Notes: generated by a model not told the origin, from the letters alone. Positions 8,973 to 19,095 are shown, counted from the stretch's first letter. The stretch is 64,000 nt of DNA from Flavobacterium cutihirudinis (GCF_003385895.1 NZ_QRDQ01000007.1:1265120-1329119), one strand, 5' to 3'. Numbers and translations: made by a program.

Positions 8973-10073
8973 ATGATTCATTCAGTAAAATTACCTTTTT
9001 ATGCAAAGCTTGCTTGCGTATTAATTAGCTTAATTTCTTTTGCCTATATTTTTTGCATCGCCAAAGATGTAATAACGCCAGTACTGATGGCGTTTTTGTT
9101 TGCAGTTTTATTATTACCAGTCTTTACTTTTTTTAATACCAAACTGAAGTTTCCGCGACATCTTGCCGCAATTATTTGTGTTTTGCTTTTCGCTGCTTTT
9201 ATAATCGGAATATTAGTGTTCATATCCTATGAAGTCACAGATATGGCAAATGATTTTGAAACTATTAAAAAAAATGCAAATGCCTTTATTTCGGATCTTC
9301 ACAGATTCATTAAAGAAAATTTTAATATCAGTATAGGAGAACAAAAAAAGTATCTGGATAATGTTACTAAAGATTCTGTAAAAAATGGAAATGCCACAAT
9401 TGGTTCAGCATTAATTTCGATTACAGATCTTCTTGTTGACTGTACCATTATTCCAATTTATACTTTTCTGTTTTTAATTTATAAAGACCATTTTATTCTG
9501 TTTCTAGCCAAACTGATTAATAAAGAAAATCATGCGGCATTAAAGGATATACTGTCTCAAATCAAAGTTTCGATAAACAATTACATTGTTGGTCTTCTTA
9601 TAGAAATGACTACAGTTGCCGTTTTAACAAGTTTAGGACTTTGGATAATAGGTATAAAATACTTTATTTTATTGGGACTAATAACGGGAATTCTAAATCT
9701 AATTCCTTACATCGGAATATTAATTGCGGGAATTATTACCGTTCTTGCTTCACTAACAGGATCAGGTGAAACCTCAATAATTCTTGGAATTCTGATCGTT
9801 AATGTTATTGTTCAATTAATTGATAATAATTTATTAGTTCCTTTAATAATTAATTCTAAAGTCGAAATCAATGCCTTTGTTTCTATTATGGGAATTATTG
9901 TTGGTGGTGCTGCCGCCGGAGTTTCAGGAATGTTTTTGGCAATTCCGCTTTTGGCAATGCTAAAAATTATTTTTGACCGCATAGAATCCATGGAAGCTTG
10001 GGGTTATTTGATGGGAAATCATGTTCCGCGAAAGTTTACATGGCGAGTAAGAAGAGTCAAAACTGAAAGTTAA
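8973..10073 (+). CDS. AI-2E family transporter
   Basis: This 366-residue polytopic membrane protein has the usual family layout: two or three N-terminal membrane segments, a charged extracytoplasmic region around residues 80-140, then about five C-terminal segments including NLIPYIGILIAG and NNLLVPLII. The family covers exporters of varied substrates (AI-2, Na+/H+ exchange), so the cargo is unknown. An in-frame TTG at 8931 would add 14 residues (FTPILSLFNTPKK), but the ATG at 8973 gives a typical N-terminus and is preferred. Confidence 0.85.
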   Translation: MIHSVKLPFYAKLACVLISLISFAYIFCIAKDVITPVLMAFLFAVLLLPVFTFFNTKLKFPRHLAAIICVLLFAAFIIGILVFISYEVTDMANDFETIKKNANAFISDLHRFIKENFNISIGEQKKYLDNVTKDSVKNGNATIGSALISITDLLVDCTIIPIYTFLFLIYKDHFILFLAKLINKENHAALKDILSQIKVSINNYIVGLLIEMTTVAVLTSLGLWIIGIKYFILLGLITGILNLIPYIGILIAGIITVLASLTGSGETSIILGILIVNVIVQLIDNNLLVPLIINSKVEINAFVSIMGIIVGGAAAGVSGMFLAIPLLAMLKIIFDRIESMEAWGYLMGNHVPRKFTWRVRRVKTES

Positions 10074-10158
10074 AAAAAAGCCTGTTTTTGAAGATATTCG
10101 CGTTATTTAGCTTATATTCATATAATAATCAACAAACCTAAAGTCAAAAAAAATCTGG

Positions 10159-11991
10159 ATGCTTTTAAATAGAAAAATAGTAGTTTTTATCTTGCTATGC
10201 TTTTGCCTTCAAAGTATTCATTCTCAAACAGATTCGATAAAAAACAAAAAAACCGAAAGAAAAGACACTACCGAAGTCTATAATCGAATTCGGAATTATT
10301 CAAAAAAGAATAAATTTACACAAACCCTTCATAAGCTTCTTTTTAAAGCGAAAAAGCCAAGAAAAAAAGAAGAACTTTTGATTCAAACAGATACAGCCAA
10401 TTATAATGGAAAAATAATCCGTCATATAAATATTGTGACTTTAGATCCATTTGGCCATTCTGTTGCCGATACAACTCAAATGCCAAGAAACTGGGGAGAA
10501 CGCACTGGTAATAGATTACATCTTAAAACAAAGAAAATTGCGATTTACAATTTGCTTCTGTTTAAACGAAATTCCACTTACGATAATTATAAAGTTCAGG
10601 AATCGGAACGTTTAATTCGTGCGCAAAAATATGTGACAGCAGTTCGAATAACAAAGCAGCTAGCGGGTCAAGCTTCAGATTCTGTTGATGTTACCATTCG
10701 GGTTTTAGATTCTTGGAGTACAATTCCAAAGTTTTCAATTTCAAGTAACCAAATGTCTATCGGCTTTAAAGAGAAAGATTTTTTTGGTTCGGGGCAACAA
10801 TTAGAATACCGTTATACCAATCGTTTTGATGATGGTCGAAATGGCAACGAAGTTACTTATACTGTACCAAACATAAAGAATACTTATATTGGAACAACAC
10901 TTTACTACAAAATGGATTTGGATAATAATTATCTAAAATCAATTAATGTAGAGCGTTTGTTTTATTCTCCACTTACACAATGGGCAGGAGGTGTTTATGT
11001 GGGCCAAAGTTTTAGAAAAGATACGTTGCAAGCACCTGATATGACATTTGCGTTTCAGCCTTTTAAATACAATTTCCAGGATTTTTGGGGAGGAAAAGCC
11101 ACCAAAGTTCATGAAGATAGTGATAACGGAATAACCAATTTGGTCACTACTGCCCGATTTTTAAACGTCGATTATTCAGAATCTCCTTCTGATGTATACG
11201 ATCCGACGCATTTTTATTCCGATGAAAAATTAATTCTTACCGGAATTGGACTAAACAGAAGAAAATTCATAAAAGACAGTTATATTTTTAGAAATGGTCA
11301 AACCGAAGATGTTCCCATAGGCCGAATCTATGGACTCACATTTGGATATCAGTATAAAAATCAAATGTGGCGGCCATATGCAGGAGCTCAGTTTTCTTTT
11401 GGGAACTATTACAGACTCGGTTTTTTAAGTATGAATTTTGAGGCTGGAACCTTTTTTCATCAATCGAAAACGTATCAAACCGCGTTTTTGATGGAAACCA
11501 ATTATTTTACAAAACTTTACAATATAGGAACCTGGAGATTAAGACAGTTTGTGAACCCTAGAATTGTTCTTGGTAGTAACCGCGAAGATATTATAGGTGA
11601 TCAATTAAATATTAACGATCAAAATGGTCTTGCCGGTTTTAACGCGGCGGTATATGGCACGAGTAAAATGGTTTTATCTTTGCAAACCCAAACTTATTCG
11701 CCACATGCTGTTTTGGGTTTTCGTCTAAATCCATTTTTTAATTATTCTGTTGCTGTATTGGGAAGTCCTGATAATGCAATGTTAAGAAGTAAACCTTATT
11801 CAAAATTTACATTGGGTGTAATTGTCAGTAATGATTATTTGGTTTTCAGTTCATTTCAATTGTCATTGTCTTATTATCCAACAATACCTTATCAAGGAGA
11901 TAATGTTTTCAAAACAAATACCTTCGAAACAACCGATTTTGGTCTACAGAGTTTTGAACTTGCGAAACCAAGGGTTGTCGATTACAAATAA
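10159..11991 (+). CDS. Outer-membrane beta-barrel protein, BamA/TamA-like
   Basis: This 610-residue protein has a signal peptide of about 22 residues (HSQ cleavage), a basic low-complexity stretch, and one POTRA-like segment around residues 95-190 (IIRHINIVTLDPFGHSV to DVTIRVLDSW). About 400 residues of alternating aromatic/polar strands follow, typical of a 16-stranded barrel. The arrangement of a POTRA-like domain before a barrel suggests the Omp85 superfamily, but the usual C-terminal signature strand is not evident, so family assignment is an inference. No partner gene is adjacent. A role in outer-membrane assembly or secretion is possible but unproven. Confidence 0.65.
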   Translation: MLLNRKIVVFILLCFCLQSIHSQTDSIKNKKTERKDTTEVYNRIRNYSKKNKFTQTLHKLLFKAKKPRKKEELLIQTDTANYNGKIIRHINIVTLDPFGHSVADTTQMPRNWGERTGNRLHLKTKKIAIYNLLLFKRNSTYDNYKVQESERLIRAQKYVTAVRITKQLAGQASDSVDVTIRVLDSWSTIPKFSISSNQMSIGFKEKDFFGSGQQLEYRYTNRFDDGRNGNEVTYTVPNIKNTYIGTTLYYKMDLDNNYLKSINVERLFYSPLTQWAGGVYVGQSFRKDTLQAPDMTFAFQPFKYNFQDFWGGKATKVHEDSDNGITNLVTTARFLNVDYSESPSDVYDPTHFYSDEKLILTGIGLNRRKFIKDSYIFRNGQTEDVPIGRIYGLTFGYQYKNQMWRPYAGAQFSFGNYYRLGFLSMNFEAGTFFHQSKTYQTAFLMETNYFTKLYNIGTWRLRQFVNPRIVLGSNREDIIGDQLNINDQNGLAGFNAAVYGTSKMVLSLQTQTYSPHAVLGFRLNPFFNYSVAVLGSPDNAMLRSKPYSKFTLGVIVSNDYLVFSSFQLSLSYYPTIPYQGDNVFKTNTFETTDFGLQSFELAKPRVVDYK

Positions 11992-12116
11992 TTTTTATTT
12001 TTTTTTAAAACAGAAAAAACACTCAAAACCTTTCATAACCAAAACCTTAGATATAAACCAAGCCGAGAACAACTCGTTAAAATGCATATTTTATCCGACG
12101 AAATACATATTGTTTT

Positions 12117-12124
12117 TATTTTTG
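12117..12124 (+). promoter_or_regulatory. -7 element before the His-rich protein
   Basis: TATTTTTG fits TAnnTTTG about 54 bases before the ATG at 12178. No convincing -33 TTG lies at the right distance. Confidence 0.3.
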
Positions 12125-12177
12125 GCACAGTATATGGATATTACTAGACAAGAATAACATTAAAAAATTTAGAAAAA

Positions 12178-12675
12178 ATGAAAACAATAAAAATAGCAAT
12201 CGTCGGATTATTTCTATTGGTTGCAAACGCCACACAAGCTCAAGTATCAATTAATGTTAATATTGGAACTCCACCAGCTTGGGGACCTGCAGGATACGCA
12301 GAAATGGAATACTATTATCTTCCGGATATTGAAGCTTATTATGATGTACGAGCATCTCAGTTTATTTATTTCGGAGGAGGAAGATGGGTTAGAACAACGT
12401 ATTTGCCAAGACAATACAGAAACTACGATTTGTATGGTGGTTATAAAGTAGTTTTGACAGATTACCACGGAAGAACTCCTTATACTTATTTTGATCGTCA
12501 CAGAGTGAAATATTATAAAGGATATCACGGTGCACCGCAAAGACCTTACAAACCTAGACCGGTTTATGGTTACAATGACCGTCATGATCACAGAGACTAC
12601 AAACATTATGATAAAAAACATCATGGAAAACACGACCACGATGATCATGATGACCATCACCACGGCAGAAGATAA
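12178..12675 (+). CDS. Secreted protein with His/Asp-rich tail
   Basis: This 165-residue protein has a signal peptide (MKTIKIAIVGLFLLVANATQAQ). The body is rich in Tyr, Gly and Arg (YYYLPDIEAYYDVRASQFIY, GGGRWVRTTYLP), followed by a C-terminal tail from about residue 130 made largely of His, Asp, Lys and Tyr (HDHRDYKHYDKKHHGKHDH and similar). Similar small exported proteins are common in Flavobacteria and are usually hypothetical. The tail could bind divalent metals in the periplasm, but this is inference from composition only. Confidence 0.75.
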   Translation: MKTIKIAIVGLFLLVANATQAQVSINVNIGTPPAWGPAGYAEMEYYYLPDIEAYYDVRASQFIYFGGGRWVRTTYLPRQYRNYDLYGGYKVVLTDYHGRTPYTYFDRHRVKYYKGYHGAPQRPYKPRPVYGYNDRHDHRDYKHYDKKHHGKHDHDDHDDHHHGRR

Positions 12676-12702
12676 TATTGCTAAATATTTAATTATCAAC
12701 AC

Positions 12703-12736
12703 AAAAGAGTATCAAAAATTTGATACTCTTTTTTTT
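12703..12736 (+). terminator. Terminator after the His-rich protein
   Basis: AAAAGAGTATCAAA pairs perfectly with its complement across two loop bases and is followed by a T run. Confidence 0.88.
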
Positions 12737-12846
12737 ATGCATGCATAGTAATTCTACAAATTGTTAATAATTTAAATAATCTTCAAAAATTATACAGGAA
12801 TCGATTATATTTATAACAATTGTCTTATATTAATATTATTGTACCT

Positions 12847-12854
12847 TATATTTG
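12847..12854 (+). promoter_or_regulatory. -7 element of the LVIVD lipoprotein gene
   Basis: TATATTTG matches TAnnTTTG and lies 26 bases before the ATG at 12881. The nearest TTG (12820-12822) is 24 bases upstream, a little far. Confidence 0.5.
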
Positions 12855-12880
12855 CACAATATTTTAAAAACTAGCAGATT

Positions 12881-14506
12881 ATGAGGAATAATTTCTATCT
12901 ATTCGCCTTTTTAACTATGTCACTTTTTATTTCGTGTGACAACAATGATGATAACTCAGGCAACCAAAGTTTAGAGAACGGTATTACAATCAATTCAGAT
13001 GCCGCAACTCTTAATAAAAGACTTGACTTTACCAATTCTGGAGTTATCGCAATCAGTAATACTTCTACATCAAAATCATTAAGCAGCGCACAAGCAGCGA
13101 GTGATTTGCCTTTGGTACAGATTGCAGAAGTAAACCCGCCAACAGACAGCAAAGGAAGAACTTTACAGGCAAATCATGTGGCTGTAAACGGAAACTATGC
13201 ATATGTAGCTTATACAATGATGGGAGATGCTTACTCTGGCGCTATTGATGTTATTGATGTTACGGATCCGTATAAACCGAAATTACTTACATCGGCATTA
13301 GTTGCTGATACTGATATTACATCTCTTACTTATTCTAACGGAAATTTAATCATTGCCGGAGCAAAAGATATTGACAAAGATGCTTCTTTGACAAATCCTG
13401 CAATTGTAATTAATATGCAATTGAGTTCTGGAATGCTTACTGATAAATATACTGTAACTAAACTTGAAAGTAAAGTTACAACTGACGTGGCTGCTAATAC
13501 TTCTTCTTATTTTGCTGTTACTGGAGATACTGGAAGTTTGTTCAAAATTAGTAATTCTACTAAAGAAGTAACTGCAAAAGTTGCTGTACAAGATTTGCGT
13601 ACTGTAGCAATAAGCGGAGACAAAATTGTTACTTTGAGCGGAACTAAAGGAGTAAACATTTATAATGAATCTACTCTTGCGCTTCAAAAATCGTTTACAA
13701 CAAGCAATGATGTTAGTGCTGCGAAAAGAACAATTGATTTTGATGGTACTAAATTATTAGTTGCTGAAGGATACAATGGTTTAGGTGTTTACGACATCAA
13801 CAGTGGAGCTAAAGTACAAACTATTAGCCTAATTGCTTCTGGAGGCGACAATGTAACAAATGCTGTTTCTGTAAACGATGGCTATGCTTTTGTAGCAAAC
13901 GGTGCTGCAGGATTAAATGTTTATAAATCTGGAACTACGCTTAGTGCTGTTGGAACTGTTGGAATAACAGGTTCATCAAACTACGTAAAATCAAGTGGAA
14001 ACTATATTTATGTTGCAAGTGGAAAAGGTGGTTTGAAAATCATTAAGATGGAAAAACCAAATCCTGCGTTTGCAAATTGTTCTTCATACGGAACTTATAA
14101 CCAAGGTAAAGATTTGATTTTGAATTCTAATGAAGTAAAATCATACAATGGTTCAACAGCTCTTAATTCTATAATTGTGAATTCTGGTGGTGTTTTAACG
14201 CACTGTGGATCAATCACTGTTCAAAACTCTTTAATTTTAAACAGTGGAGGAACATTTAATATGACTGGAACTTTGGCTCAAGGCAAATACCAACAGTCAA
14301 ACCCGACTGAGCTTATCATCAACAGTAACGCATTATTGCAAGTTGAAGGTTCTGTAGTAATCTGGGGTGACTTAAGATTAAACAGCGGTGCAAAAATCAA
14401 TTTTATTGGAAACGATTCGTCAATTACGATATACGGAAAAGTTACAAAAAATAGTGGTGTTACCATTACCGGTACCTACAAAGACACAGAAAACAAGTTG
14501 AAATAA
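12881..14506 (+). CDS. Lipoprotein with LVIVD-type beta-propeller repeats
   Basis: This 541-residue exported lipoprotein has a signal peptide with lipobox LFISC (Cys near residue 19) followed by a Asn/Asp-rich linker typical of Bacteroidota surface lipoproteins. Residues about 75-390 form repeated propeller blades of the LVIVD kind, for example AYVAYTMMGDAYSGAIDVID and YIYVASGKGGLKIIK. The last 140 residues switch to short Asn/Gly/Ser repeats such as NSGGVLTHCGSITVQNSLIL, resembling beta-helix rungs. No catalytic motif is visible. A surface binding or adhesion role is a guess. It has its own promoter and terminator. Confidence 0.75.
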   Translation: MRNNFYLFAFLTMSLFISCDNNDDNSGNQSLENGITINSDAATLNKRLDFTNSGVIAISNTSTSKSLSSAQAASDLPLVQIAEVNPPTDSKGRTLQANHVAVNGNYAYVAYTMMGDAYSGAIDVIDVTDPYKPKLLTSALVADTDITSLTYSNGNLIIAGAKDIDKDASLTNPAIVINMQLSSGMLTDKYTVTKLESKVTTDVAANTSSYFAVTGDTGSLFKISNSTKEVTAKVAVQDLRTVAISGDKIVTLSGTKGVNIYNESTLALQKSFTTSNDVSAAKRTIDFDGTKLLVAEGYNGLGVYDINSGAKVQTISLIASGGDNVTNAVSVNDGYAFVANGAAGLNVYKSGTTLSAVGTVGITGSSNYVKSSGNYIYVASGKGGLKIIKMEKPNPAFANCSSYGTYNQGKDLILNSNEVKSYNGSTALNSIIVNSGGVLTHCGSITVQNSLILNSGGTFNMTGTLAQGKYQQSNPTELIINSNALLQVEGSVVIWGDLRLNSGAKINFIGNDSSITIYGKVTKNSGVTITGTYKDTENKLK

Positions 14507-14560
14507 TTTTTTCTGAATCCTAAGAAATACCACTCGATTTAATTTATTAAATCAATTCTT

Positions 14561-14602
14561 AAAAAAAAATGCCGTCGGAGATAATCTGATGGCATTTTTT
14601 TT
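14561..14602 (+). terminator. Terminator of the LVIVD lipoprotein gene
   Basis: A stem of A/T pairs plus GCCGTC with GATGGC (one G-T pair) encloses an 11-base loop and is followed by a T run. Confidence 0.8.
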
Positions 14603-14683
14603 GTGGAGTAGTTTTTCTTAAAAAAGGAAATCAATAACCAAACATTAACAATTCATTTAAATAGTCTTCAGGAATATAATTGC

Positions 14684-14691
14684 TATTTTTG
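14684..14691 (+). promoter_or_regulatory. -7 element of the PIG-L gene
   Basis: TATTTTTG matches TAnnTTTG 28 bases before the ATG at 14720. The -33 element is not clear. Confidence 0.45.
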
Positions 14692-14719
14692 AAGCTCTTT
14701 CAAAAACACTAACCACGCT

Positions 14720-17251
14720 ATGCGAAAAATTCAGTTACAAATTCTTCTATTTTTTTTAACAGGAATTTCAATTTCTTTTGCACAACAACCTCAAAAACCA
14801 AGTTCTGTAGAGATTTATAATCAAATCAAAAAATTAAATTTTCTAGGCTCCGTTTTATATGTTGCAGCGCATCCTGATGATGAAAATACGCGATTAATTT
14901 CCTACATGGCAAACGAAATGAATGCCAGAACAGGTTATTTGTCATTGACACGTGGCGATGGAGGTCAAAATTTGATTGGTCCGCAACTTCGTGAATTGTT
15001 AGGTGTTATAAGAACTCAGGAATTAATTGAAGCCCGTAAAATTGATGGTGGTGAACAGTTTTTTTCGCGTGCAAATGATTTTGGTTTTTCAAAAAATCCA
15101 AGTGAAACTTTAGAAATATGGGATAAAGACAAAGTACTTGCGGATGTTATCTGGACTATTAGAAAATTTCAGCCGGATGTTATTATAAATCGTTTTGATC
15201 ATCGTTCTCCGGGTACAACGCATGGACATCATACATCATCGGCAATGTTGAGTGTCGAAAGCTTTAAATTGACAAATGATCCAAAAATATATCCTGAACA
15301 ATTAAAATATGTAAAGCCATGGCAGGTAAAACGCCAATTCTTCAATCCATCATGGTGGTTTTACGGAAGCCAGGAAAAATTTGACGCAGCCAATAAAACA
15401 AAATTTTCAAAATTAGAAACTGGAGTTTATTATAGCGGAATTGGAAAATCGAATCAGGAAATTGCAGCTTTAAGCAGAAGCCGCCATCAGTCTCAAGGTT
15501 TTGGAAGTACCGGAGCACGTGGCGAAGAAGCAGAATATCTTGAACCAATAAACGGAGAAGCACCAATAGAAAGAGATAATATTTTTGATGGAATTGATAC
15601 GTCTTGGAACCGTGTTAAAAACGGAAAACCAATTGGAGAATTAATTTCAAAAATTATTGCGAAGTACGATTTCAGCAATCCATCGGCGAGTATTCCTGAG
15701 TTAGTACAAGCCTATAAAATGATTGAAGCTTTAGACGATGATCATTGGAAACCGTTAAAAGCAACTGCAATCAAAAACATAATTGCATCATGTACAGGTC
15801 TATACCTTGAAGCTGTTGCTACAGAACAAGAAGCAACTCCAGGAAGTTCTATCAAAATAACACTTGAGGCAATCAACAGATCTGCTGTAAAAATGGAATT
15901 GCTAAGCGTAACTTCTTTACCGGATAATAATTCACTAAATCAAAACACGGATTTAAAAAACAATAAAAATCAGAGAATCGTTTTTCAAATGCAGCTTCCG
16001 TCTTCTCTTGAATACACACAGCCTTATTGGCTAAAAGAAAAAGCGACTGTTGGAATGTACACGGTTTCTAATCAGGAAATTATCGGAGTTCCCGATATTA
16101 TAAGAGAAGTAAAAGTTGTTTTTAATGTCAAAATAGATGATGTTGAGTTCCCGTTTGAGCGTACTGTTGTTTATAAATACAATGATGGCGTAAAAGGCGA
16201 AATGTATAATTTTCTGGATATTGTTCCCGAAGTTACCACTTCAATTTTAGAAAAAGTATTAATTTTTAAAGACACTAAAAGTAAAATGATTCCGGTAAAA
16301 GTACGTGCCGGAAAAGATGGGATTTCGGGTAATTTACAATTGGAATTGCCTAAAAGCTGGGTGGTTTCGCCAAAGCAAATTCCGTTTGCTTTAGACAAAA
16401 AAGGAACGGAACAAATTTTCTATTTTGAAGTTACTCCGCCTGTAAATCCTGAAGAAGCGACCTTAAAAGCGATTGCTGTTGTTGGAAACAAAAGTTTTGA
16501 CAAAGATGAAACTATTATCGATTACAGTCATATTACTAAACAAATGGTTTTAAAACCAGCTGAATCAAAATGCATCCGAATAGACTTAAAAACTTCTGGT
16601 GATGCTATTGCTTACGTAATGGGCGCTGGCGATGAAGTTCCTGAAAGTTTAGCCCAAATGGGATACAAAGTAACTATTTTGAAACCGGAAGAAATTACGC
16701 CTGAGCGTTTAGAATCTTTTAGTACGGTAATTACCGGAATACGTGCTTACAATACTGTAAATGCTTTGGCTAATAAGCAAAAAATACTTTTTGATTTTGT
16801 AAAAGGCGGAAAAAATATGATTGTGCAGTACAACACTTTTGGAAAACTAGTTACCGATCAAGTTGCGCCTTATCCTCTTAAAATTTCTAATGATCGAGTT
16901 ACTGAAGAGAATGCTAAAATTACCTTCTTAGCGCCAAATCACCCCGTTTTAAATACACCCAATAAAATCAGCGAAAAAGATTTTCAGGGATGGACACAAG
17001 AACAAGGTTTGTATTATCCGGATCAATACGATTCTGCCTTCACTCCTATTATTTCGTCGCATGACAAAGGTGAATCTCCAAAAGATGGCGCTTTATTGGT
17101 AGCACCATACGGAAAAGGATATTATATTTACACAGGATTAAGTTTCTTTAGGGAATTGCCGGAAGGCGTTGCGGGCGCATATCGCTTATTATCAAACATA
17201 ATTTCGCTAAAGCAACCTATTGAAGCTCCTAAACCAGAATTTAAGAAGTAA
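14720..17251 (+). CDS. PIG-L/LmbE family deacetylase, large form
   Basis: This 843-residue exported protein has a signal peptide of about 21 residues (SFAQQ). Residues 45-200 form a PIG-L/LmbE zinc deacetylase domain: the metal motif AAHPDDE near residue 49 and a downstream HGHHTSS near 170. Family enzymes remove N-acetyl groups from GlcNAc-type substrates. A long beta-rich middle region follows. The last 220 residues resemble a glutamine-amidotransferase-like fold of the ThuA/beta-galactosidase-trimerisation kind (VITGIRAYNTVNALA, VAPYGKGYYIYTGLSFFREL). The gene is followed by a tiny membrane protein and a sodium/solute symporter, suggesting uptake of the deacetylated product or a related sugar. 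Confidence 0.85.
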   Translation: MRKIQLQILLFFLTGISISFAQQPQKPSSVEIYNQIKKLNFLGSVLYVAAHPDDENTRLISYMANEMNARTGYLSLTRGDGGQNLIGPQLRELLGVIRTQELIEARKIDGGEQFFSRANDFGFSKNPSETLEIWDKDKVLADVIWTIRKFQPDVIINRFDHRSPGTTHGHHTSSAMLSVESFKLTNDPKIYPEQLKYVKPWQVKRQFFNPSWWFYGSQEKFDAANKTKFSKLETGVYYSGIGKSNQEIAALSRSRHQSQGFGSTGARGEEAEYLEPINGEAPIERDNIFDGIDTSWNRVKNGKPIGELISKIIAKYDFSNPSASIPELVQAYKMIEALDDDHWKPLKATAIKNIIASCTGLYLEAVATEQEATPGSSIKITLEAINRSAVKMELLSVTSLPDNNSLNQNTDLKNNKNQRIVFQMQLPSSLEYTQPYWLKEKATVGMYTVSNQEIIGVPDIIREVKVVFNVKIDDVEFPFERTVVYKYNDGVKGEMYNFLDIVPEVTTSILEKVLIFKDTKSKMIPVKVRAGKDGISGNLQLELPKSWVVSPKQIPFALDKKGTEQIFYFEVTPPVNPEEATLKAIAVVGNKSFDKDETIIDYSHITKQMVLKPAESKCIRIDLKTSGDAIAYVMGAGDEVPESLAQMGYKVTILKPEEITPERLESFSTVITGIRAYNTVNALANKQKILFDFVKGGKNMIVQYNTFGKLVTDQVAPYPLKISNDRVTEENAKITFLAPNHPVLNTPNKISEKDFQGWTQEQGLYYPDQYDSAFTPIISSHDKGESPKDGALLVAPYGKGYYIYTGLSFFRELPEGVAGAYRLLSNIISLKQPIEAPKPEFKK

Positions 17252-17262
17252 ATTTTAAAAAA

Positions 17263-17370
17263 ATGGAAGCCAAAAAAACAAAAAAATGGAAAAAAAGCTA
17301 CACCTATGTTTTGGTGGCTAATGCTATTTATATTCTTATTTTCTTCTTAATCATGCAATTATACTCTTAA
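17263..17370 (+). CDS. 35-residue single-pass membrane protein
   Basis: An ATG-to-TAA frame encodes 35 residues: a Lys-rich N-terminus (MEAKKTKKWKKSYTY) followed by one hydrophobic helix (VLVANAIYILIFFLIMQLY). It fits tightly between the PIG-L stop (11 bases upstream) and the symporter start (3 bases downstream), so it is translated within an operon if at all. The positive-inside charge pattern predicts a cytoplasmic N-terminus. A role as a small partner of the symporter is inferred from position only. Confidence 0.65.
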   Translation: MEAKKTKKWKKSYTYVLVANAIYILIFFLIMQLYS

Positions 17371-17373
17371 CCT

Positions 17374-19095
17374 ATGCAGCTATTTGATTGGATCGTACTT
17401 ATTGTTACACTTTTATTCATTGTTGGATATGGTTCCTGGAAAACCAAAGGGAGTAAAAATGTTGAAGATTTCATTTTAGGAAACAACGAAACACCTTGGT
17501 ATACTGTCGGTCTTTCAGTAATGGCGACTCAGGCAAGTGCTATTACTTTCCTGTCTACGCCCGGACAAGCTTATCATGACGGAATGGGGTTTGTCCAGTT
17601 TTATTTTGGATTGCCAATTGCAATGATTGTCATTTGCGTAACGTTTATTCCGCTTTATCATAAAAATAAAGTTTTTACAGCTTATGAATTTCTTGAAAAA
17701 CGTTTTGATGTAAAAACCCGTTCGCTGGCTGCAATTCTATTTTTGGTTCAAAGAGGATTAGGAACTGGTTTGACTATTTATGCTCCCGCAATTATACTTT
17801 CAGCTTTGTTAGGCTGGAATCTTACCATTATGAATGTTATCATTGGTGTTTTGGTTATAATTTATACCTTTTCCGGTGGAACCAAAGCAGTAAATGTTAC
17901 GCAAAAACAACAAATGTTTGTCATCATGTCGGGAATGTTTATTACTTTTTTCCTGATTTTGCATTATCTGCCAAACGATATGACTTTTACCAGTGCCTTG
18001 CATATTGCGGGGGCAAATGATAAAATGAATATTGTTGATTTTTCATTCAACCCAGAAGAAAAATATACTTTCTGGAGCGGAATTACGGGAGGTTTCTTTT
18101 TGGCCCTTGCCTATTTTGGAACAGATCAATCGCAAGTTGGTAGATATTTATCGGGAAAATCTGTTGCTGAAAGTCAGATGGGACTTATCATGAACGGACT
18201 TTTAAAAGTACCTATGCAATTTTTTATTTTGCTAACCGGAGTAATGGTTTTTGTGTTTTTTCAGTTTAATCCTGTTCCGTTAAATTTTAATCCAAACAAT
18301 AAAATTGTAATCGAGAAATCGGCTTATAAGGAAGAATATCATACTCTGGAGAAAAAACTTGTAAAACTTTCCGAAGATAAAAAAGTCATCAATCTTCTTT
18401 ATATCGATCAGTTGAATCAGGATTACGACAATCCAATTTTGCGAAAAGAACTTGTAGCCTTATCAAATAAAGAAAAAGATTTACGTGATCGCGCCAAGGA
18501 AATCATTTCAAGAGCCGATAGCAATAGCGAAACCAATGATAAAGATTATGTGTTTTTTCATTTCATTCTTCACTATTTACCAAAAGGTCTAATTGGTTTA
18601 TTGCTTGCGGTAATTATTTCGGCAGCAATGTCATCTACAGCTTCAGGTTTGAATGCACTGGCTTCTACAACGGCAATCGATATTTACAAACGAAATTTAA
18701 AAACCGAAAAATCAGAGAAACATTATCTTAATGCTACAAAGTTTTTTACATTATTTTGGGGGATTGTAGCAATACTTTTTGCATGCGTAGGAACATTGTT
18801 TGAGAATTTGATTCAGTTGGTAAACATTATTGGTTCGATATTCTACGGAACTGTTTTAGGTATATTCCTTGTTGGTTTTTATCTTAAAAAAGTAAAGGCA
18901 ATGCCTATGTTTTATAGTGCAATTATTAGTCAGATTACCATTTTTGTAATCTATTATTTTATGATTTATACGCAAGAAAAATTAGGCTATTTATGGTTGA
19001 ATTTTATTGGAGCAATCTTGACAATTATACTGGCACTTTTATTTCAGCTTTTGTTTTTTGAAAAAGAAAAAACAAATAATCCAATTAAGTATTAA
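17374..19095 (+). CDS. Sodium:solute symporter (SSS family)
   Basis: This 573-residue inner-membrane transporter has about 13 to 14 hydrophobic segments. Family features include the opening DWIVLIVTLLFIVGYGSWKTKG, the GNNETPWYTVGLSVMATQAS segment, and the SAAMSSTASGLNALAS signature near residue 415. A charged, helical insertion at about residues 310-390 interrupts the membrane core, which is usual for Bacteroidota members. It couples sodium entry to uptake of a sugar, sialic-acid-like or other solute; the neighbouring PIG-L deacetylase hints at an amino sugar. Confidence 0.9.
   Translation: MQLFDWIVLIVTLLFIVGYGSWKTKGSKNVEDFILGNNETPWYTVGLSVMATQASAITFLSTPGQAYHDGMGFVQFYFGLPIAMIVICVTFIPLYHKNKVFTAYEFLEKRFDVKTRSLAAILFLVQRGLGTGLTIYAPAIILSALLGWNLTIMNVIIGVLVIIYTFSGGTKAVNVTQKQQMFVIMSGMFITFFLILHYLPNDMTFTSALHIAGANDKMNIVDFSFNPEEKYTFWSGITGGFFLALAYFGTDQSQVGRYLSGKSVAESQMGLIMNGLLKVPMQFFILLTGVMVFVFFQFNPVPLNFNPNNKIVIEKSAYKEEYHTLEKKLVKLSEDKKVINLLYIDQLNQDYDNPILRKELVALSNKEKDLRDRAKEIISRADSNSETNDKDYVFFHFILHYLPKGLIGLLLAVIISAAMSSTASGLNALASTTAIDIYKRNLKTEKSEKHYLNATKFFTLFWGIVAILFACVGTLFENLIQLVNIIGSIFYGTVLGIFLVGFYLKKVKAMPMFYSAIISQITIFVIYYFMIYTQEKLGYLWLNFIGAILTIILALLFQLLFFEKEKTNNPIKY

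Noticed and set aside
11822..12157. Plus-strand frame overlapping the barrel protein end
   Set aside because: Starts inside the barrel gene in another frame; low-complexity; no start signal.
12247..12702. Antisense frame of the His-rich gene
   Set aside because: Repetitive coding of the real gene creates the open frame.
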